A stretch of 64,000 nucleotides of DNA, taken from the NCBI RefSeq assembly GCF_025465945.1, contig NZ_JANLNW010000078.1:1-64000 (forward strand), written 5' to 3'. Each line of letters opens with the position of its first letter. Position 1 is the stretch's first letter. The notes under the pieces are model-generated. The model saw only the letters and a list, made by a program, of their open reading frames with translations. It did not search any database and was not told the DNA's origin. Shown here one piece after another: positions 34,441-43,860 of the stretch. Source of the DNA: Pseudomonas sp. 6D_7.1_Bac1. GTDB lineage: Bacteria > Pseudomonadota > Gammaproteobacteria > Pseudomonadales > Pseudomonadaceae. A program made the translations under genes and the position numbers.

Positions 34441-34567
34441 GGTAAAACCCCCCGGCAGATTTTTGAGAACCGGCGCTGAGCAGACTATAAGAATGACCAG
34501 GCAATAATGTGTTCGTGCGGGAAATACGAATGCGCACAGGTTGATTCTGGTTATCGAAGGGATGCTC

Positions 34568-36208
34568 ATGTTCGAGAGTTTGCAGTCTGCGTTACGGCGC
34601 TCCGTCTGCCTGTTGGCGGTCGCTGGCGCCTTGAGTTACTCCGCATTGACCCCTGCGCTGGGGTTGGGCGATATCACGCTGCACTCGGCCCTGAATCAGC
34701 CATTGAATGCCGAAATCGCCCTGGTCGACCCAGGTAGTCTGGCCGAGGGTGAACTCTCAGTCAGCCTGGCGACGGAGGACGAGTTCGCCCGTGCCGGTGT
34801 CGAGCGTGTATTTTTTCTCAACGACCTGCGTTTTACCGCCGTTCTGCGTGGCACTCGCAGCGTGATTCGGGTGGTGTCGAACAAACCGGTCAACGAACCG
34901 TTCCTGAATTTTCTGGTGCAGGTGAATCAGCCCAATGGGCGTTTGCTGCGCGAGTACACGTTGCTGATCGATCCGCCGGGCTCGCCTGGGATCGTGCCGG
35001 CGACTGACGTCGAATCGGCCCCGGCGATAAGCCCGCAACCGACTGCCGCCGCGCCTGCCAAAACGCCTGAAGCCGCCCCGGTGAGCACGACGGTGCCTGC
35101 GGTTGTCGACCCGGCTTCTGAGCTGCTCGCAGCCAGCGTCCTGGAAAACCAGCAACTGAAACAAACCGTCGATCAGTTGAACGCTCGACTACAGGCCCAG
35201 GATGAGCAGATTGCCAGCCAGCGCAAGCAAGTCAGCGATCTGCAAACCGAGTTGGCCGAAGCCAAAAAGCCCCCGCCCACCACGCTTGCCGTGCCAGTCC
35301 CCGTGCCCGTTACACCACAGGATGAGACACGCAGTGGATCGACGCTGTGGTTGATCGTCGGCCTGCTGGTGTTTGGCGCTCTGTTGTTGCTGGGCTGGTT
35401 TGTGCGCCGTCAGCGACAAGTACAGCACTTGTCAGAGCCTGTGCCGCGACATGAGCCGATGGTCAGTCGGGTAGCGCCCGATACAGCACAGAGACCACCG
35501 ACTGAGCTTTCTGCCACGCAAATCACACCCCCGCAGCGCGAAGCCGTTTATGGGGCTGAGGTGCTTGAGAGCGTCGGTATCTACTTGACCTATCAGCGCT
35601 TCGCCGAGGCGGTCGGTCTACTGCGCGAAACCTTGCTCAAAGAGCCGCAGCGCAGTGATTTGAACCTGAAGTTGTTGGAGGTGCTGGGGCAGCAGGGCGA
35701 CATCGCGGGGTATACGGCGCAGGAAAACAGCCTGCTCGAAGCGGGTTTCAGCACCGAGGTGTTGGAGCAGATCCGCGCACGCTCGCCAAAACTGGCCAGT
35801 GCGCAATCTTCGACGGTTATTGAGTCGACAGCTGAACCTGCTGCTTCGGTGCGCGATGAGTTTCAGTTGAATCTGGATGATTTGTCGATGGATTCGAGCT
35901 GGGATCTGGTCCGCCCGCTCGACAGCACGGCGGATACGGTTAAACCCTTGGGTCAGCTGGAGCCGCTGGACGATAGCTTTCTCGACGACTTCGCCGATGT
36001 CTCACCGACCCTGGAGCTGGAGCCGCTGCCGGGGCAGTTCGCAGGGCAGGAGCGCGAAGAGGTCCGCGCCGACAAACTGGAAGAGGCGCAAAACTGTATC
36101 GATGACGGCGATCTGGACAGTGCCATCCGACTGTTGAACGAGTTGCTCAAGGACAGCGAAGAACCCTTGAAGCAAACGGCCCGTAGCCTGTTGGCCAGCA
36201 TTCGCTGA
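34568..36208 (+). CDS. FimV-like inner-membrane protein
   Basis: The 546-residue protein has a signal-like N-terminus (RRSVCLLAVAGALSYSALTPALG), the conserved FimV start (LGDITLHSALNQPLNAEIAL, about residues 25-130), a Pro/Ala-rich linker, a coiled coil (ENQQLKQTVDQLNARLQ), one membrane helix (LWLIVGLLVFGALLLLGWFV) and a cytoplasmic tail with TPR-like FimV motifs (IYLTYQRFAEAVGLLRETLL, EEAQNCIDDGDLDSAIRLLN). It is shorter than FimV of about 900 residues, so it is a FimV-family paralogue, perhaps for cell-envelope assembly. The start ATG 34568 follows AAGGG at six bases; ATG 34562 is also possible. Confidence 0.85.
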   Translation: MFESLQSALRRSVCLLAVAGALSYSALTPALGLGDITLHSALNQPLNAEIALVDPGSLAEGELSVSLATEDEFARAGVERVFFLNDLRFTAVLRGTRSVIRVVSNKPVNEPFLNFLVQVNQPNGRLLREYTLLIDPPGSPGIVPATDVESAPAISPQPTAAAPAKTPEAAPVSTTVPAVVDPASELLAASVLENQQLKQTVDQLNARLQAQDEQIASQRKQVSDLQTELAEAKKPPPTTLAVPVPVPVTPQDETRSGSTLWLIVGLLVFGALLLLGWFVRRQRQVQHLSEPVPRHEPMVSRVAPDTAQRPPTELSATQITPPQREAVYGAEVLESVGIYLTYQRFAEAVGLLRETLLKEPQRSDLNLKLLEVLGQQGDIAGYTAQENSLLEAGFSTEVLEQIRARSPKLASAQSSTVIESTAEPAASVRDEFQLNLDDLSMDSSWDLVRPLDSTADTVKPLGQLEPLDDSFLDDFADVSPTLELEPLPGQFAGQEREEVRADKLEEAQNCIDDGDLDSAIRLLNELLKDSEEPLKQTARSLLASIR

Positions 36209-36265
36209 ACGCCTCCAGCGCCAGTTATCATAGCGACGCCATCGAGCTCAGGAGTCCAGCGCACC

Positions 36266-36553
36266 ATGACCACACGCAAACCGGAAGTTGTCATCACTTA
36301 CTGCACGCAATGCCAATGGCTGTTGCGCGCCGCCTGGTTGGCCCAGGAGCTGCTCAGTACCTTCGGCGACGACCTGGGCAAGGTTTCACTGGTGCCGGGA
36401 ACCGGTGGGGTGTTTCACATTACCTGCGACGGCGTACAGATCTGGGAACGCAAGGTCGACGGCGGCTTCCCGGAGGCCAAGGTGCTCAAGCAGCGGGTTC
36501 GCGATCAGATCGATCCAGACCGCGACCTCGGTCATAACGACAGAACTCAGTGA
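36266..36553 (+). CDS. SelT/SelW/SelH (Rdx) family thioredoxin-like protein
   Basis: The 95-residue protein begins with VVITYCTQCQWLLRAAWLAQELL. The CTQC is the redox motif (the selenocysteine of SelW is Cys here). The GGVFHITCDGVQIWERKVDGGFP part is the second Rdx signature. Role is probably in thiol redox balance, but is not defined in bacteria. The last 7 bases overlap the 3' end of the convergent EamA gene. Confidence 0.88.
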   Translation: MTTRKPEVVITYCTQCQWLLRAAWLAQELLSTFGDDLGKVSLVPGTGGVFHITCDGVQIWERKVDGGFPEAKVLKQRVRDQIDPDRDLGHNDRTQ

Positions 36554-37440
36554 GATGCCGCTTCGGCCGCCCCGGTTTTTTTGCTTGAGCCGCCGGACAG
36601 GCTGCTGGACACCACAATCGCGATGATGATCAGCGCACCGCCAATCAACATCCGCAGCGTCGGATTCTCACCGAACAACAACCACGCCACGGTGATGCCG
36701 TAAACCGGCTCCAGGGCGAACACCACTGCTGCGGTGCGAGCCTTGATCACCGCCAGACTGGCCACGAACAGGCTGTGGGCGACGCCGGTGCAGAACACCC
36801 CTAGCAGGCCGATCCACAGCCAATCGATGGCGCGCACCTCACTCAAGCCCGGTGCCGCCACCGGCAGCAGGCAGAGCGCGACCACCACGTTCTGGCACAG
36901 CGCGGCCTGCACGGCTGGAATACGCCCGGAACTGGCACGGTTAGTCAGCGACAGCAGGGCGAACAGCAAGCCCGACCCTACGGCCCAAAGCAGACCGCTG
37001 GTAGCCTCACTGGCGAGATCGAAATCCGGGGTGACCAGCACCAGACCGACGCTGACCAGCGCGACCAGGAGTATTTCATTCGCGCGAATCCGCTCGCGGA
37101 AGATCAGACCTTCCAGAATCACCGTGAACGCCGGGAAACTGGCAAAACCCAAGGTCGCAATCGCAACGCCGGCCACTTTGACCGCGATGAAAAAGCTCAC
37201 CCAATGCCCGGCCAGTAACAGGCCGCTGAGCAGCAGGCGACGCCAGTCCACGGCTTGCAGTTTCTGCCAGCCGGTGTTGCTGGCAAAGCGGGCAAAGAAC
37301 GCCAGGGCGATCACCGCGAATGCCGCACGGCCAACGACGATGATCGCAGGGGAGGCGGCGGCCAGTTTGCCGAACACGCCGGTCAGGCCAAACATCAATG
37401 CGCCGATATGCAGGGCGCCAAGGGCGGTACGCGGAGTCAT
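36547..37440 (-). CDS. EamA/DMT-family transporter
   Basis: The 297-residue product has ten hydrophobic helices in two EamA halves (starts ALGALHIGALMFGLTGVFGKL, second half LWAVGSGLLFALLSLTNR). It is an inner-membrane metabolite exporter of unknown substrate. ATG 37440 is preferred because AAGGA lies five bases upstream; the frame extends to 37470. The AraC gene lies upstream on the same strand and probably controls it. Confidence 0.88.
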   Translation of the reverse strand: MTPRTALGALHIGALMFGLTGVFGKLAAASPAIIVVGRAAFAVIALAFFARFASNTGWQKLQAVDWRRLLLSGLLLAGHWVSFFIAVKVAGVAIATLGFASFPAFTVILEGLIFRERIRANEILLVALVSVGLVLVTPDFDLASEATSGLLWAVGSGLLFALLSLTNRASSGRIPAVQAALCQNVVVALCLLPVAAPGLSEVRAIDWLWIGLLGVFCTGVAHSLFVASLAVIKARTAAVVFALEPVYGITVAWLLFGENPTLRMLIGGALIIIAIVVSSSLSGGSSKKTGAAEAASH

Positions 37441-37535
37441 TGCAATCCTTAAATGCATAGCGAGAACCATGGGCTCACTCTAAAGCCCCGGGCACGCCCC
37501 TGTCTGTCGCCAGACTCGCGTTTTTTATCGTCAAC

Positions 37536-38294
37536 CTAGCGTTCGCTCACCGCCCGGCGCAGCGTGCCAGGGGACGCGCCAAACTCGCGCATCACCGCCG
37601 CGGCGAAGGCACTCTGAGAACCATAGCCGACGCGGCTGGCGACTTCGCCAATGGGCAGCGCAGACTCACGCAGCAACTTCACCGCGATGTGCAGGCGGCG
37701 GCTGCGGATGTAATCCATCGGAGTCTGCCCGCATTCGGCCACAAACCGAGCGTGCAGGCGCGCACTGGACAGCCCGGCAATGCGCGCCAGATCGGCAACT
37801 TGCAGGGGGTAGGCGGCGTATTGGTCGATGTGCGCGTTGAGCGCGGCGTAGGGCAGTCGTCTGCCGGCGATGCTGCTCGGAGCGGCGCTGTTGAGGCTGG
37901 CGAGCAACAACACCGCACCTTGCTGGGCGATCAGCGGGTCCTCTACCGGGCTGCTGGCCAACCAGCTCACCAACTGACTTTGCCCGGCGTCCAGCGGCAA
38001 GCGTGCGGGGTTGTCGAGCAAGCGCCGACTGGCATCGGCGTGCTCGCCCAATGATTGCGAAACCCACTGATCGTTCGGTACGTCGAGCACCAGGCAGCGA
38101 CTGCCTTTCGGACTGCCACAAGCGTGATGGGCACCTGAGGGCACCACCACAAAACTCTGCTGCAGCACCTGACTGCCACGGCCATCGACCTCGAAGTCGA
38201 GCGCGCCCGACAGGCCAAACACCAGTTGCGCGTGGTCGTGGCTGTGGACGATCAAGTCGTGAGTGTATTGGCGTAGCGTGAGGATCGGTCTCAT
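37536..38294 (-). CDS. AraC-family regulator with cupin sensor
   Basis: The 252-residue product has an N-terminal cupin-like part (HSHDHAQLVFGLSGALDFEVDG with clustered His) and a C-terminal AraC double helix-turn-helix (LQVADLARIAGLSSARLHARF and IGEVASRVGYGSQSAFAAAV). ATG 38294 has GGGAG six bases upstream; the frame to 38375 adds 27 residues with no binding site. It precedes the EamA permease by 95 bases, a common regulator-exporter pair. Confidence 0.88.
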   Translation of the reverse strand: MRPILTLRQYTHDLIVHSHDHAQLVFGLSGALDFEVDGRGSQVLQQSFVVVPSGAHHACGSPKGSRCLVLDVPNDQWVSQSLGEHADASRRLLDNPARLPLDAGQSQLVSWLASSPVEDPLIAQQGAVLLLASLNSAAPSSIAGRRLPYAALNAHIDQYAAYPLQVADLARIAGLSSARLHARFVAECGQTPMDYIRSRRLHIAVKLLRESALPIGEVASRVGYGSQSAFAAAVMREFGASPGTLRRAVSER

Positions 38295-38428
38295 CGCAGT
38301 CTCCCGGGCAGAGTCGCAGTCTACACCGCCAGCACCTGGGTTCGGGTTGTCATCAGACTGCCGCATTTGTGTCACGGGCTATTAATCGCTGCGGCGCAAG
38401 CTTGCGAAAAATCTCGCAGAGGTTGTCC

Positions 38429-39244
38429 ATGACCAGCGCCGAAGTCGCCAAACCCAGCCGTAAACAACGCGTGCGCACCTTGTGGATCTCTGATGTGCAC
38501 CTCGGTACACGGGATTGCCAGGCAGAGCATTTGTCGCAGTTCCTCAAGGGCTATCAGGCCGACAAGATTTATCTGGTCGGCGACATCATCGATGGCTGGA
38601 AGCTGCGCAGCGGCATGTACTGGCCTCAGGCTCACACCAACGTCATCCGCCGGCTGCTGACCATGAGCAAGCGCGGCACCGAGGTGATTTACGTCACCGG
38701 TAACCACGACGAGTTTCTGCGACGTTATTCAAAGCTGATCCTGGGCAACATTCAACTGGTGGACGAGGCGGTTCACGTCACTGCGGATGGTCGGCACCTG
38801 TTGGTGATTCACGGCGATCAGTTCGACGTGATCACGCGCTATCACCGCTGGCTGGCGTTTCTGGGCGACTCGGCCTACGAGTTCACCCTGACCCTCAACC
38901 GCTGGCTCAATCACTGGCGCGCGCGGTACGGCTACGGTTACTGGTCGTTGTCGGCCTACCTCAAGCGCAAGGTCAAAACCGCGGTCAGCTTCATCAGCGA
39001 TTTCGAAGAGGCCATCGCCCACGAGTGCGTCAAGCGCGAACTCCACGGTGTGGTTTGCGGGCACATCCACCACGCGGAAATCCGCAAGGTCGGCGAGGTG
39101 GATTACCTCAACTGCGGGGATTGGGTGGAGTCGTGCACGGCATTGATCGAGCATTGGGATGGCACGATCGAGCTGTACCGATTGGCCGATGCGCAGGCGC
39201 GCGAGGCTGAGTTGAAAGCCTTGAAGGTTGCAGAACCTGCTTGA
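38429..39244 (+). CDS. LpxH-like metallophosphatase (UDP-2,3-diacylglucosamine hydrolase family)
   Basis: The 271-residue product carries the calcineurin-type metal motifs in order: SDVHLGT, VGDIIDGW, TGNHDEF, HGDQFD and CGHIHHAE. LpxH removes UMP from UDP-2,3-diacylglucosamine in lipid A synthesis; this longer form with RYHRWLAFLGDSAYEF is a relative often called LpxH-like, and the substrate is not certain. ATG 38429 has AGAGG eight bases upstream. It is divergent from the AraC gene. Confidence 0.85.
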   Translation: MTSAEVAKPSRKQRVRTLWISDVHLGTRDCQAEHLSQFLKGYQADKIYLVGDIIDGWKLRSGMYWPQAHTNVIRRLLTMSKRGTEVIYVTGNHDEFLRRYSKLILGNIQLVDEAVHVTADGRHLLVIHGDQFDVITRYHRWLAFLGDSAYEFTLTLNRWLNHWRARYGYGYWSLSAYLKRKVKTAVSFISDFEEAIAHECVKRELHGVVCGHIHHAEIRKVGEVDYLNCGDWVESCTALIEHWDGTIELYRLADAQAREAELKALKVAEPA

Positions 39245-39262
39245 TCCGACAGGTTCAGCTTT

Positions 39263-39397
39263 TGTGGCGAGGGGGCTTGCCCCCGTTGGGGTGCGAAGCG
39301 CCCCCCCGGAAACCTGTGATCGTATTCAGTCAGACAAACCGCGTGCTCTGGATTGACGACTGCTGCGCGGCCGAGCGGGAGCAAGCTCCCTCGCCAC
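39263..39397. repeat. REP-type inverted pair, type A
   Basis: GTGGCGAGGGGGCTTGCCCC and the complement of its outer arm (CGGGAGCAAGCTCCCTCGCC, to 39397) enclose about 90 bases between two convergent genes. Confidence 0.82.
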
Positions 39398-39412
39398 GGG
39401 TTCGCGGAGATC

Positions 39413-40003
39413 TCAGGCCGGTGCGTATTCTTCCATTGCCGCTTTGTAAATCGACTGCTTCGGCTGGGTAAACAGACGCTCCAGCATCGGCTCGAAGAAG
39501 CTGAGCGGCAAGGTCTCGTAGGCCGGATCAAAAGCCGCTGCATCATACTTGGCGCAGAACTCGATGGTCTGCCGGTACTGCGGGTGTTCGCGAAATTGCT
39601 CGCGCAGGTGCCGGTCCATACCCAGGTGGTGGAAGAAGTAGTAGCCCTGGAATATCCCGTGTTTCTCCACCATCCACAGATTTTCAGCGCTGACGAATGG
39701 CTTGAGGATCGCCACCGCGATGTCCGGGTGGTTGTAGGAACCGAGGGTGTCGCCAATATCGTGAAGCAGCGCGCACACCACGTATTCCTCATCACGGCCA
39801 TCGCGCAAGGCGCGGGTGGCGGTTTGCAGTGAGTGGGTCAGACGATCGACCGGGAAGCCGCCAAAATCACCCTCCAGCAGTTTCAGGTGCGCCACAATCC
39901 GTGTCGGCAATTGTTTGGCGTAGGCACTGAAGTCTGCGGCGATGATCGCCCAGTCTTCCTGCGTGCCATCCTTCATGTGGGTGAAGCGGGCGTGCACATT
40001 CAT
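39413..40003 (-). CDS. HD-domain protein resembling mixed-valent diiron oxygenases
   Basis: The 196-residue protein has an HD fold with possible metal ligands in THSLQTATRA, CALLHDIGDT, NHPDIA, EKHGIFQGYYFFHHLG and KYDAAAFD. The order of these His/Asp residues and the missing nucleotide-binding features resemble PhnZ/TmpB/MIOX-type oxygenases (PhnZ acts on phosphonates) more than a phosphohydrolase. No phosphonate genes are nearby, so the substrate is unknown. GAGGA lies eight bases before the start. Confidence 0.72.
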   Translation of the reverse strand: MNVHARFTHMKDGTQEDWAIIAADFSAYAKQLPTRIVAHLKLLEGDFGGFPVDRLTHSLQTATRALRDGRDEEYVVCALLHDIGDTLGSYNHPDIAVAILKPFVSAENLWMVEKHGIFQGYYFFHHLGMDRHLREQFREHPQYRQTIEFCAKYDAAAFDPAYETLPLSFFEPMLERLFTQPKQSIYKAAMEEYAPA

Positions 40004-40103
40004 CGACGATCCTCTTGTTTGTATTCGAAGGGACGATTCGAGTGTAGAGCATTGGATCCAGCGCTGTGCTGGCCGCTCGGGACGGCTTGATGGCCCCGCA
40101 AGC

Positions 40104-40415
40104 CTAGAAGGGCACTTTGCCCAGGATCATATCGCGGTACATCACGAAGTCCCCGAGCAGGCTGTAAAGTGGATGTTGGAATGTCGCCGGGCGGTTTTTT
40201 TCAAAGAAGAAGTGGCCAACCCAGGCGAAGCCGTAACCAACCAGCGGCAGGGCCAGCAATAGCATCCAGGCACCTTTGCCGATGGCGAAGGCCAGGATGG
40301 AAATCACCAGGCTGGTGCCGACGAAGTGCAGGCGTCGGCAGGCGCTGTTGCTGTGTTCGCTGAGGTAATACGGGTAAAACTCGGCGAAGCTGTTGAAACG
40401 TTTGATGTTTTCCAC
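40104..40415 (-). CDS. Mpo1-like (DUF962) membrane protein
   Basis: The protein has two or three hydrophobic segments and the family signature FYPYYLSEHSNSACRRLHFVG followed by FAWVGHFFFEKNRPATF; His residues in these blocks bind iron in yeast Mpo1, a 2-hydroxy fatty acid dioxygenase. GTG 40415 gives 103 residues, the usual size starting ENIKRFNSFAEF; a longer frame from ATG 40496 gives 130 residues. A role in lipid metabolism is inferred. Confidence 0.75.
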   Translation of the reverse strand: MENIKRFNSFAEFYPYYLSEHSNSACRRLHFVGTSLVISILAFAIGKGAWMLLLALPLVGYGFAWVGHFFFEKNRPATFQHPLYSLLGDFVMYRDMILGKVPF

Positions 40416-40575
40416 GACTGCGATCTCTGTGGTTATTGTTCTGCTGACCGGATGTTCTGCGGGGAGCTTATTTGAGTCTAGAGTCATCAGTGGCAACAGC
40501 CAGTGACAATGGGCGCCACTTTAGTATCCTTCTGAAATTGGCCGTGACACGCGGCTCATCAAGTAAGCAAACGCC

Positions 40576-41637
40576 ATGAGCGAACGAACGACTTCTGCAA
40601 GTTGGGCGATGGGGATTGTCAAAGCGCTGGAGATGGACGGCCTGGATTGCCGGGTTTTGTTCAAACAGCTGGGGCTCGACTACGCGGCACTGGATGATCC
40701 GGATGCGCGCTTCCCTCAAGATTCGATGACGCGGCTCTGGCAGCGCGCGGTAGAACTGTCCGGCAACCCGGCGATCGGTCTGAACATGGGCAAGCTGGTG
40801 CGCCCTGCGTCGTTTCATGTCGCCGGTTATGCCTTGATGTCCAGCCAGACCCTGGCTGAAGGCTTTCAACGATTGGTGCGTTATCAGCGGATCATTGCCG
40901 AAAGCGCCGATCTGAGCTTTCAACTGTTACCCGAAGGTTATGCGCTGATTCTGACGGTGCATGGCGATCATCTGCCGCCAACCCGACAAAGCGCCGAAGC
41001 ATCACTGGCGTGTGCATTGGGCCTGTGCGGCTGGCTGACCGGGCGCACCTTGCAGCCACGCAAAGTGTTGATCCAGGGCGCTCAGCCCGTTGACCTCGCC
41101 CCCTATAAACAAGTCTTTCATGCGCCGCTGGAGTTCAACGCCCCGTATGACGCGCTGATTTTCGAACGGGCAGACATGGAGGCACCGTTGCCGACCGCCA
41201 ATGAGGCCATGGCGTTGTTGCATGACCGCTTTGCCGGTGAATACCTGGCGCGGTTTTCTGAAAGCCGGGTGACCCACAACGCGCGGCAAGTGCTGTGTCG
41301 CTTGCTGCCCCAGGGCGAGCCCAAGCGCGATACGGTGGCGCAAGCCCTGCATTTGTCCCAGCGCACCTTGCAGCGACGCTTGCAGGAAGAAGGCACGAGT
41401 TTTCAGACGCTGCTTGATGACACGCGCCGCGAGTTGGCCGAGCAGTACCTGGCGCAACCGAGCATGACCCTGCTGGAAATTGCCTACCTGTTGGGGTTCG
41501 CCGATCCGAGCAATTTTTTTCGGGCCTTTCGGCGCTGGTTCGATACCACACCCGGCGAGTACCGGGTGCGGTTGATGGAAGCGCCCAAAGAGGTCAGTGA
41601 CGCCAAAACGCCGGAATACACAGCACAAACACGGTAA
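40576..41637 (+). CDS. AraC-family regulator with OruR/ArgR-type N-terminal domain
   Basis: The 353-residue product has the long N-terminal ligand domain of the arabinose-binding-like AraC subgroup (ALEMDGLDCRVLFKQLGLD and ASFHVAGYALMSSQTLAEGF) and a C-terminal helix-turn-helix pair (VAQALHLSQRTLQRRLQEEG and LLEIAYLLGFADPSNFFRAF). The ligand is unknown. Its 3' end overlaps the convergent trkH gene by 44 bases. Confidence 0.9.
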   Translation: MSERTTSASWAMGIVKALEMDGLDCRVLFKQLGLDYAALDDPDARFPQDSMTRLWQRAVELSGNPAIGLNMGKLVRPASFHVAGYALMSSQTLAEGFQRLVRYQRIIAESADLSFQLLPEGYALILTVHGDHLPPTRQSAEASLACALGLCGWLTGRTLQPRKVLIQGAQPVDLAPYKQVFHAPLEFNAPYDALIFERADMEAPLPTANEAMALLHDRFAGEYLARFSESRVTHNARQVLCRLLPQGEPKRDTVAQALHLSQRTLQRRLQEEGTSFQTLLDDTRRELAEQYLAQPSMTLLEIAYLLGFADPSNFFRAFRRWFDTTPGEYRVRLMEAPKEVSDAKTPEYTAQTR

Positions 41638-43048
41638 TGATCTCCAGCCGCCCCAGCAGCATGCCGAGGGACAGAATCCACTTGGCGGCGTCGGGCAGGC
41701 TGGCGAAATTTCCGGCCGGACCGATGGTTTCCCCCAGACCCGGGCCGACGCCGGACACCGTACTGGCCGCACCGGTCAGGGCAGTCATCCAGTCCAGGCC
41801 CAGCAATGATAACGCCAGGGCGATGGCGCAAATGGTGATCGCAAAGAAGAACGAAAAGGTCAGAATCGAACGAACAATTTCTTCGTCGAGACGGTGGCCG
41901 TTGTACTTCTGCTTGATCACCGCGCGCGGGTGGATCAGTTGGTTGAGGTTGGCCTTGAGCAGGATAAAGGCCACCTGGAAACGGAAGATCTTGATTCCGC
42001 CGGCGGTCGAACCCGAGCAGCCACCGACAAAACCCAGATAGAAGAACAGCATCAGCGAGAAGTTGCCCCACATGCTGTAATCCCCCAGCGCAAAACCAGT
42101 GGTAGTGACCACCGACGTGACGTTCAGCGCAACGTGGCGCAATGCGTCCAGCCAGTGCAGGTCGGTGGTCCACCAGTACCAGGTGCCGAGTACCAGCCAG
42201 GTTACCAGCAGCATGCCGAGCAATCCTTGTACCTGCTGATCCTTGATCAACGCCCGCCGATTGCCGCGCAAGGTCGCCACGTACAGGGTAAACGGCAGGC
42301 TGCCGAGAATCATGATCACCACCGCGACCCAATGCACCGCCGGCTGCGTCCACTTGGCCAGGGACTGGTCGGAGGTGGAGAAACCACCGGTGGAAATGGC
42401 CGACATCGCATGGTTGATCGCGTCGAACGGGCTCATGCCCGCCCACCAGAACGCCAGGCTACCGAGGATGGTGATACTGACGTAGGCAGCGACGATCAGC
42501 CGGGCCACCATGTGCGAGCGTGGCATGACCTTTTCGGAACGGTCCGACGACTCGGTCTGAAACAGCCGCATGCCACCCACGCGCAGCAATGGCAAAATCG
42601 CTACCGCCATGCCGATAAAGCCGATGCCACCCAGCCAGTGCAGCAACGAGCGCCACATCAGGATGCCCGGCGACATGCTGTCCAGGCCGCTGAGCACGGT
42701 AGAGCCGGTGGCGGTGATGCCCGACATGCTTTCGAAAAACGAGTCGGTGTAACTGATGCGCTGGGTCAGCAGAAACGGCAAGGCAGCGAATAGGCAGACC
42801 ACCACCCAGCTCGACACGGTGAGCAGGTACATGTCTCGCGGGCGCAGGTGCACATGCTCCGGCCGTCCGGGGATGACCAGCGCCAGGCCGGCGAGAAAGG
42901 TGATCATGCTGGCCCAGAGGAACGACGGCAGGTCGCTGGTGCGGTCGTAAATCACCAGGGTCGCCATCGGCACAACCATGCTGATGGCCAGGGTGATCAG
43001 GAAGATGCCGATGATAAAACCGATAATCCGTAAGGTCGGCAACGCCAT
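41594..43048 (-). CDS. trkH: Potassium uptake protein TrkH
   Basis: The 484-residue membrane protein has the TrkH/KtrB signature segments: SMSGITATGSTVLSGLDS, MSAISTGGFSTSDQSLA, TSVVTTTGFALGDYSMWG and the C-terminal STVSGVGPGLGETIGPAG, the four pore-lining P-loop regions with conserved Gly. It forms the K+ channel of the Trk system with TrkA; trkA is not in the window. The start ATG at 43048 begins LPTLRIIGFIIGIFL. It is separated by about 120 bases from the divergent nitroreductase gene. Confidence 0.95.
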   Translation of the reverse strand: MALPTLRIIGFIIGIFLITLAISMVVPMATLVIYDRTSDLPSFLWASMITFLAGLALVIPGRPEHVHLRPRDMYLLTVSSWVVVCLFAALPFLLTQRISYTDSFFESMSGITATGSTVLSGLDSMSPGILMWRSLLHWLGGIGFIGMAVAILPLLRVGGMRLFQTESSDRSEKVMPRSHMVARLIVAAYVSITILGSLAFWWAGMSPFDAINHAMSAISTGGFSTSDQSLAKWTQPAVHWVAVVIMILGSLPFTLYVATLRGNRRALIKDQQVQGLLGMLLVTWLVLGTWYWWTTDLHWLDALRHVALNVTSVVTTTGFALGDYSMWGNFSLMLFFYLGFVGGCSGSTAGGIKIFRFQVAFILLKANLNQLIHPRAVIKQKYNGHRLDEEIVRSILTFSFFFAITICAIALALSLLGLDWMTALTGAASTVSGVGPGLGETIGPAGNFASLPDAAKWILSLGMLLGRLEIITVFVLCIPAFWRH

Positions 43049-43169
43049 GAAATCCGCTCGGGCTGATAGAGAAAGGGCGCCATTCTACCTGCGAGGCAGG
43101 TCATGTAAACCGGCACCCCCGACTCGGATACCGCTAGAATAACCAGACATTTTTTTCAGGAGGTGGCCG

Positions 43170-43736
43170 ATGCAGGCTCTCGACGCTTTGCTCAACCGTG
43201 TTTCCGTTCCGCGCTTGCTCGACCCGGCACCCACTGCCGCACAACGGGAAGTGTTGTTTGCAGCGGCCATGCGCGCACCGGATCACGGGCATTTGCAGCC
43301 GTGGCGTTTTCTGACGGTCGAAGGTGCGGCGCGTGAGCAAATGGGCGAGTTGCTGGCTGAGGCTGCACGCCTGCAAGACGCCGATGTACCTCAGGCCTTG
43401 GTGGACAAGGCGCGTAATGGCCCGCTGCGTGCGCCGTTGGTGGTGGTGGTCATTGCGCGTCTGCAGGACCACATCAAGGTGCCGAAGTCCGAGCAGTTGC
43501 TGGCCGCAGGTTGTGCGGCCCACGGTATCTTGCTGGCAGCTTACGCTCAGGGCATCGGTGCGGTATGGCGCACCGGCGAGCTGGTCTATTCGGCGCATGT
43601 GGCCAAAGGCTTGGGTCTGACGGAAGGTGAAGAGGTGATTGCACTCCTTTACCTGGGCACACCACAGAACGAACCGCGTGTGGCCGGTAAAGTCGATCTC
43701 GCCGAGTTTGTCAGCGCCTGGCCTGCCAAGGCCTGA
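43170..43736 (+). CDS. Nitroreductase-family protein (YdjA-like)
   Basis: The 188-residue product matches the short YdjA-type nitroreductases: RAPDHGHLQPWRFLTV near residue 35, APLVVVVIARLQDHIKV, and QLLAAGCAAHGILLAAYAQGIGAVWRTG. It binds FMN and probably reduces a nitro- or quinone-type substrate with NAD(P)H. CAGGAGG lies seven bases before the ATG. The exact substrate is not clear. Confidence 0.88.
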   Translation: MQALDALLNRVSVPRLLDPAPTAAQREVLFAAAMRAPDHGHLQPWRFLTVEGAAREQMGELLAEAARLQDADVPQALVDKARNGPLRAPLVVVVIARLQDHIKVPKSEQLLAAGCAAHGILLAAYAQGIGAVWRTGELVYSAHVAKGLGLTEGEEVIALLYLGTPQNEPRVAGKVDLAEFVSAWPAKA

Positions 43737-43756
43737 ATATTGATGGATTGATTCAA

Positions 43757-43846
43757 TGTGGGAGCGAGCTTGCTCGCGATGACGGCTTCACATTCAACAT
43801 TGATGTCGACAGTCATACCGCTATCGCGAGCAAGCTCGCTCCCACA
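43757..43846. repeat. REP-type inverted pair, type C
   Basis: TGTGGGAGCGAGCTTGCTCG and its complement enclose a GACGGC-rich spacer. Type C arms (GGGAGCGAGC-TGCTCGCGAT) recur at 51531, 53192, 56918 and 63811. Confidence 0.85.
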
Positions 43847-43860
43847 TGATCCGTCAGGTT

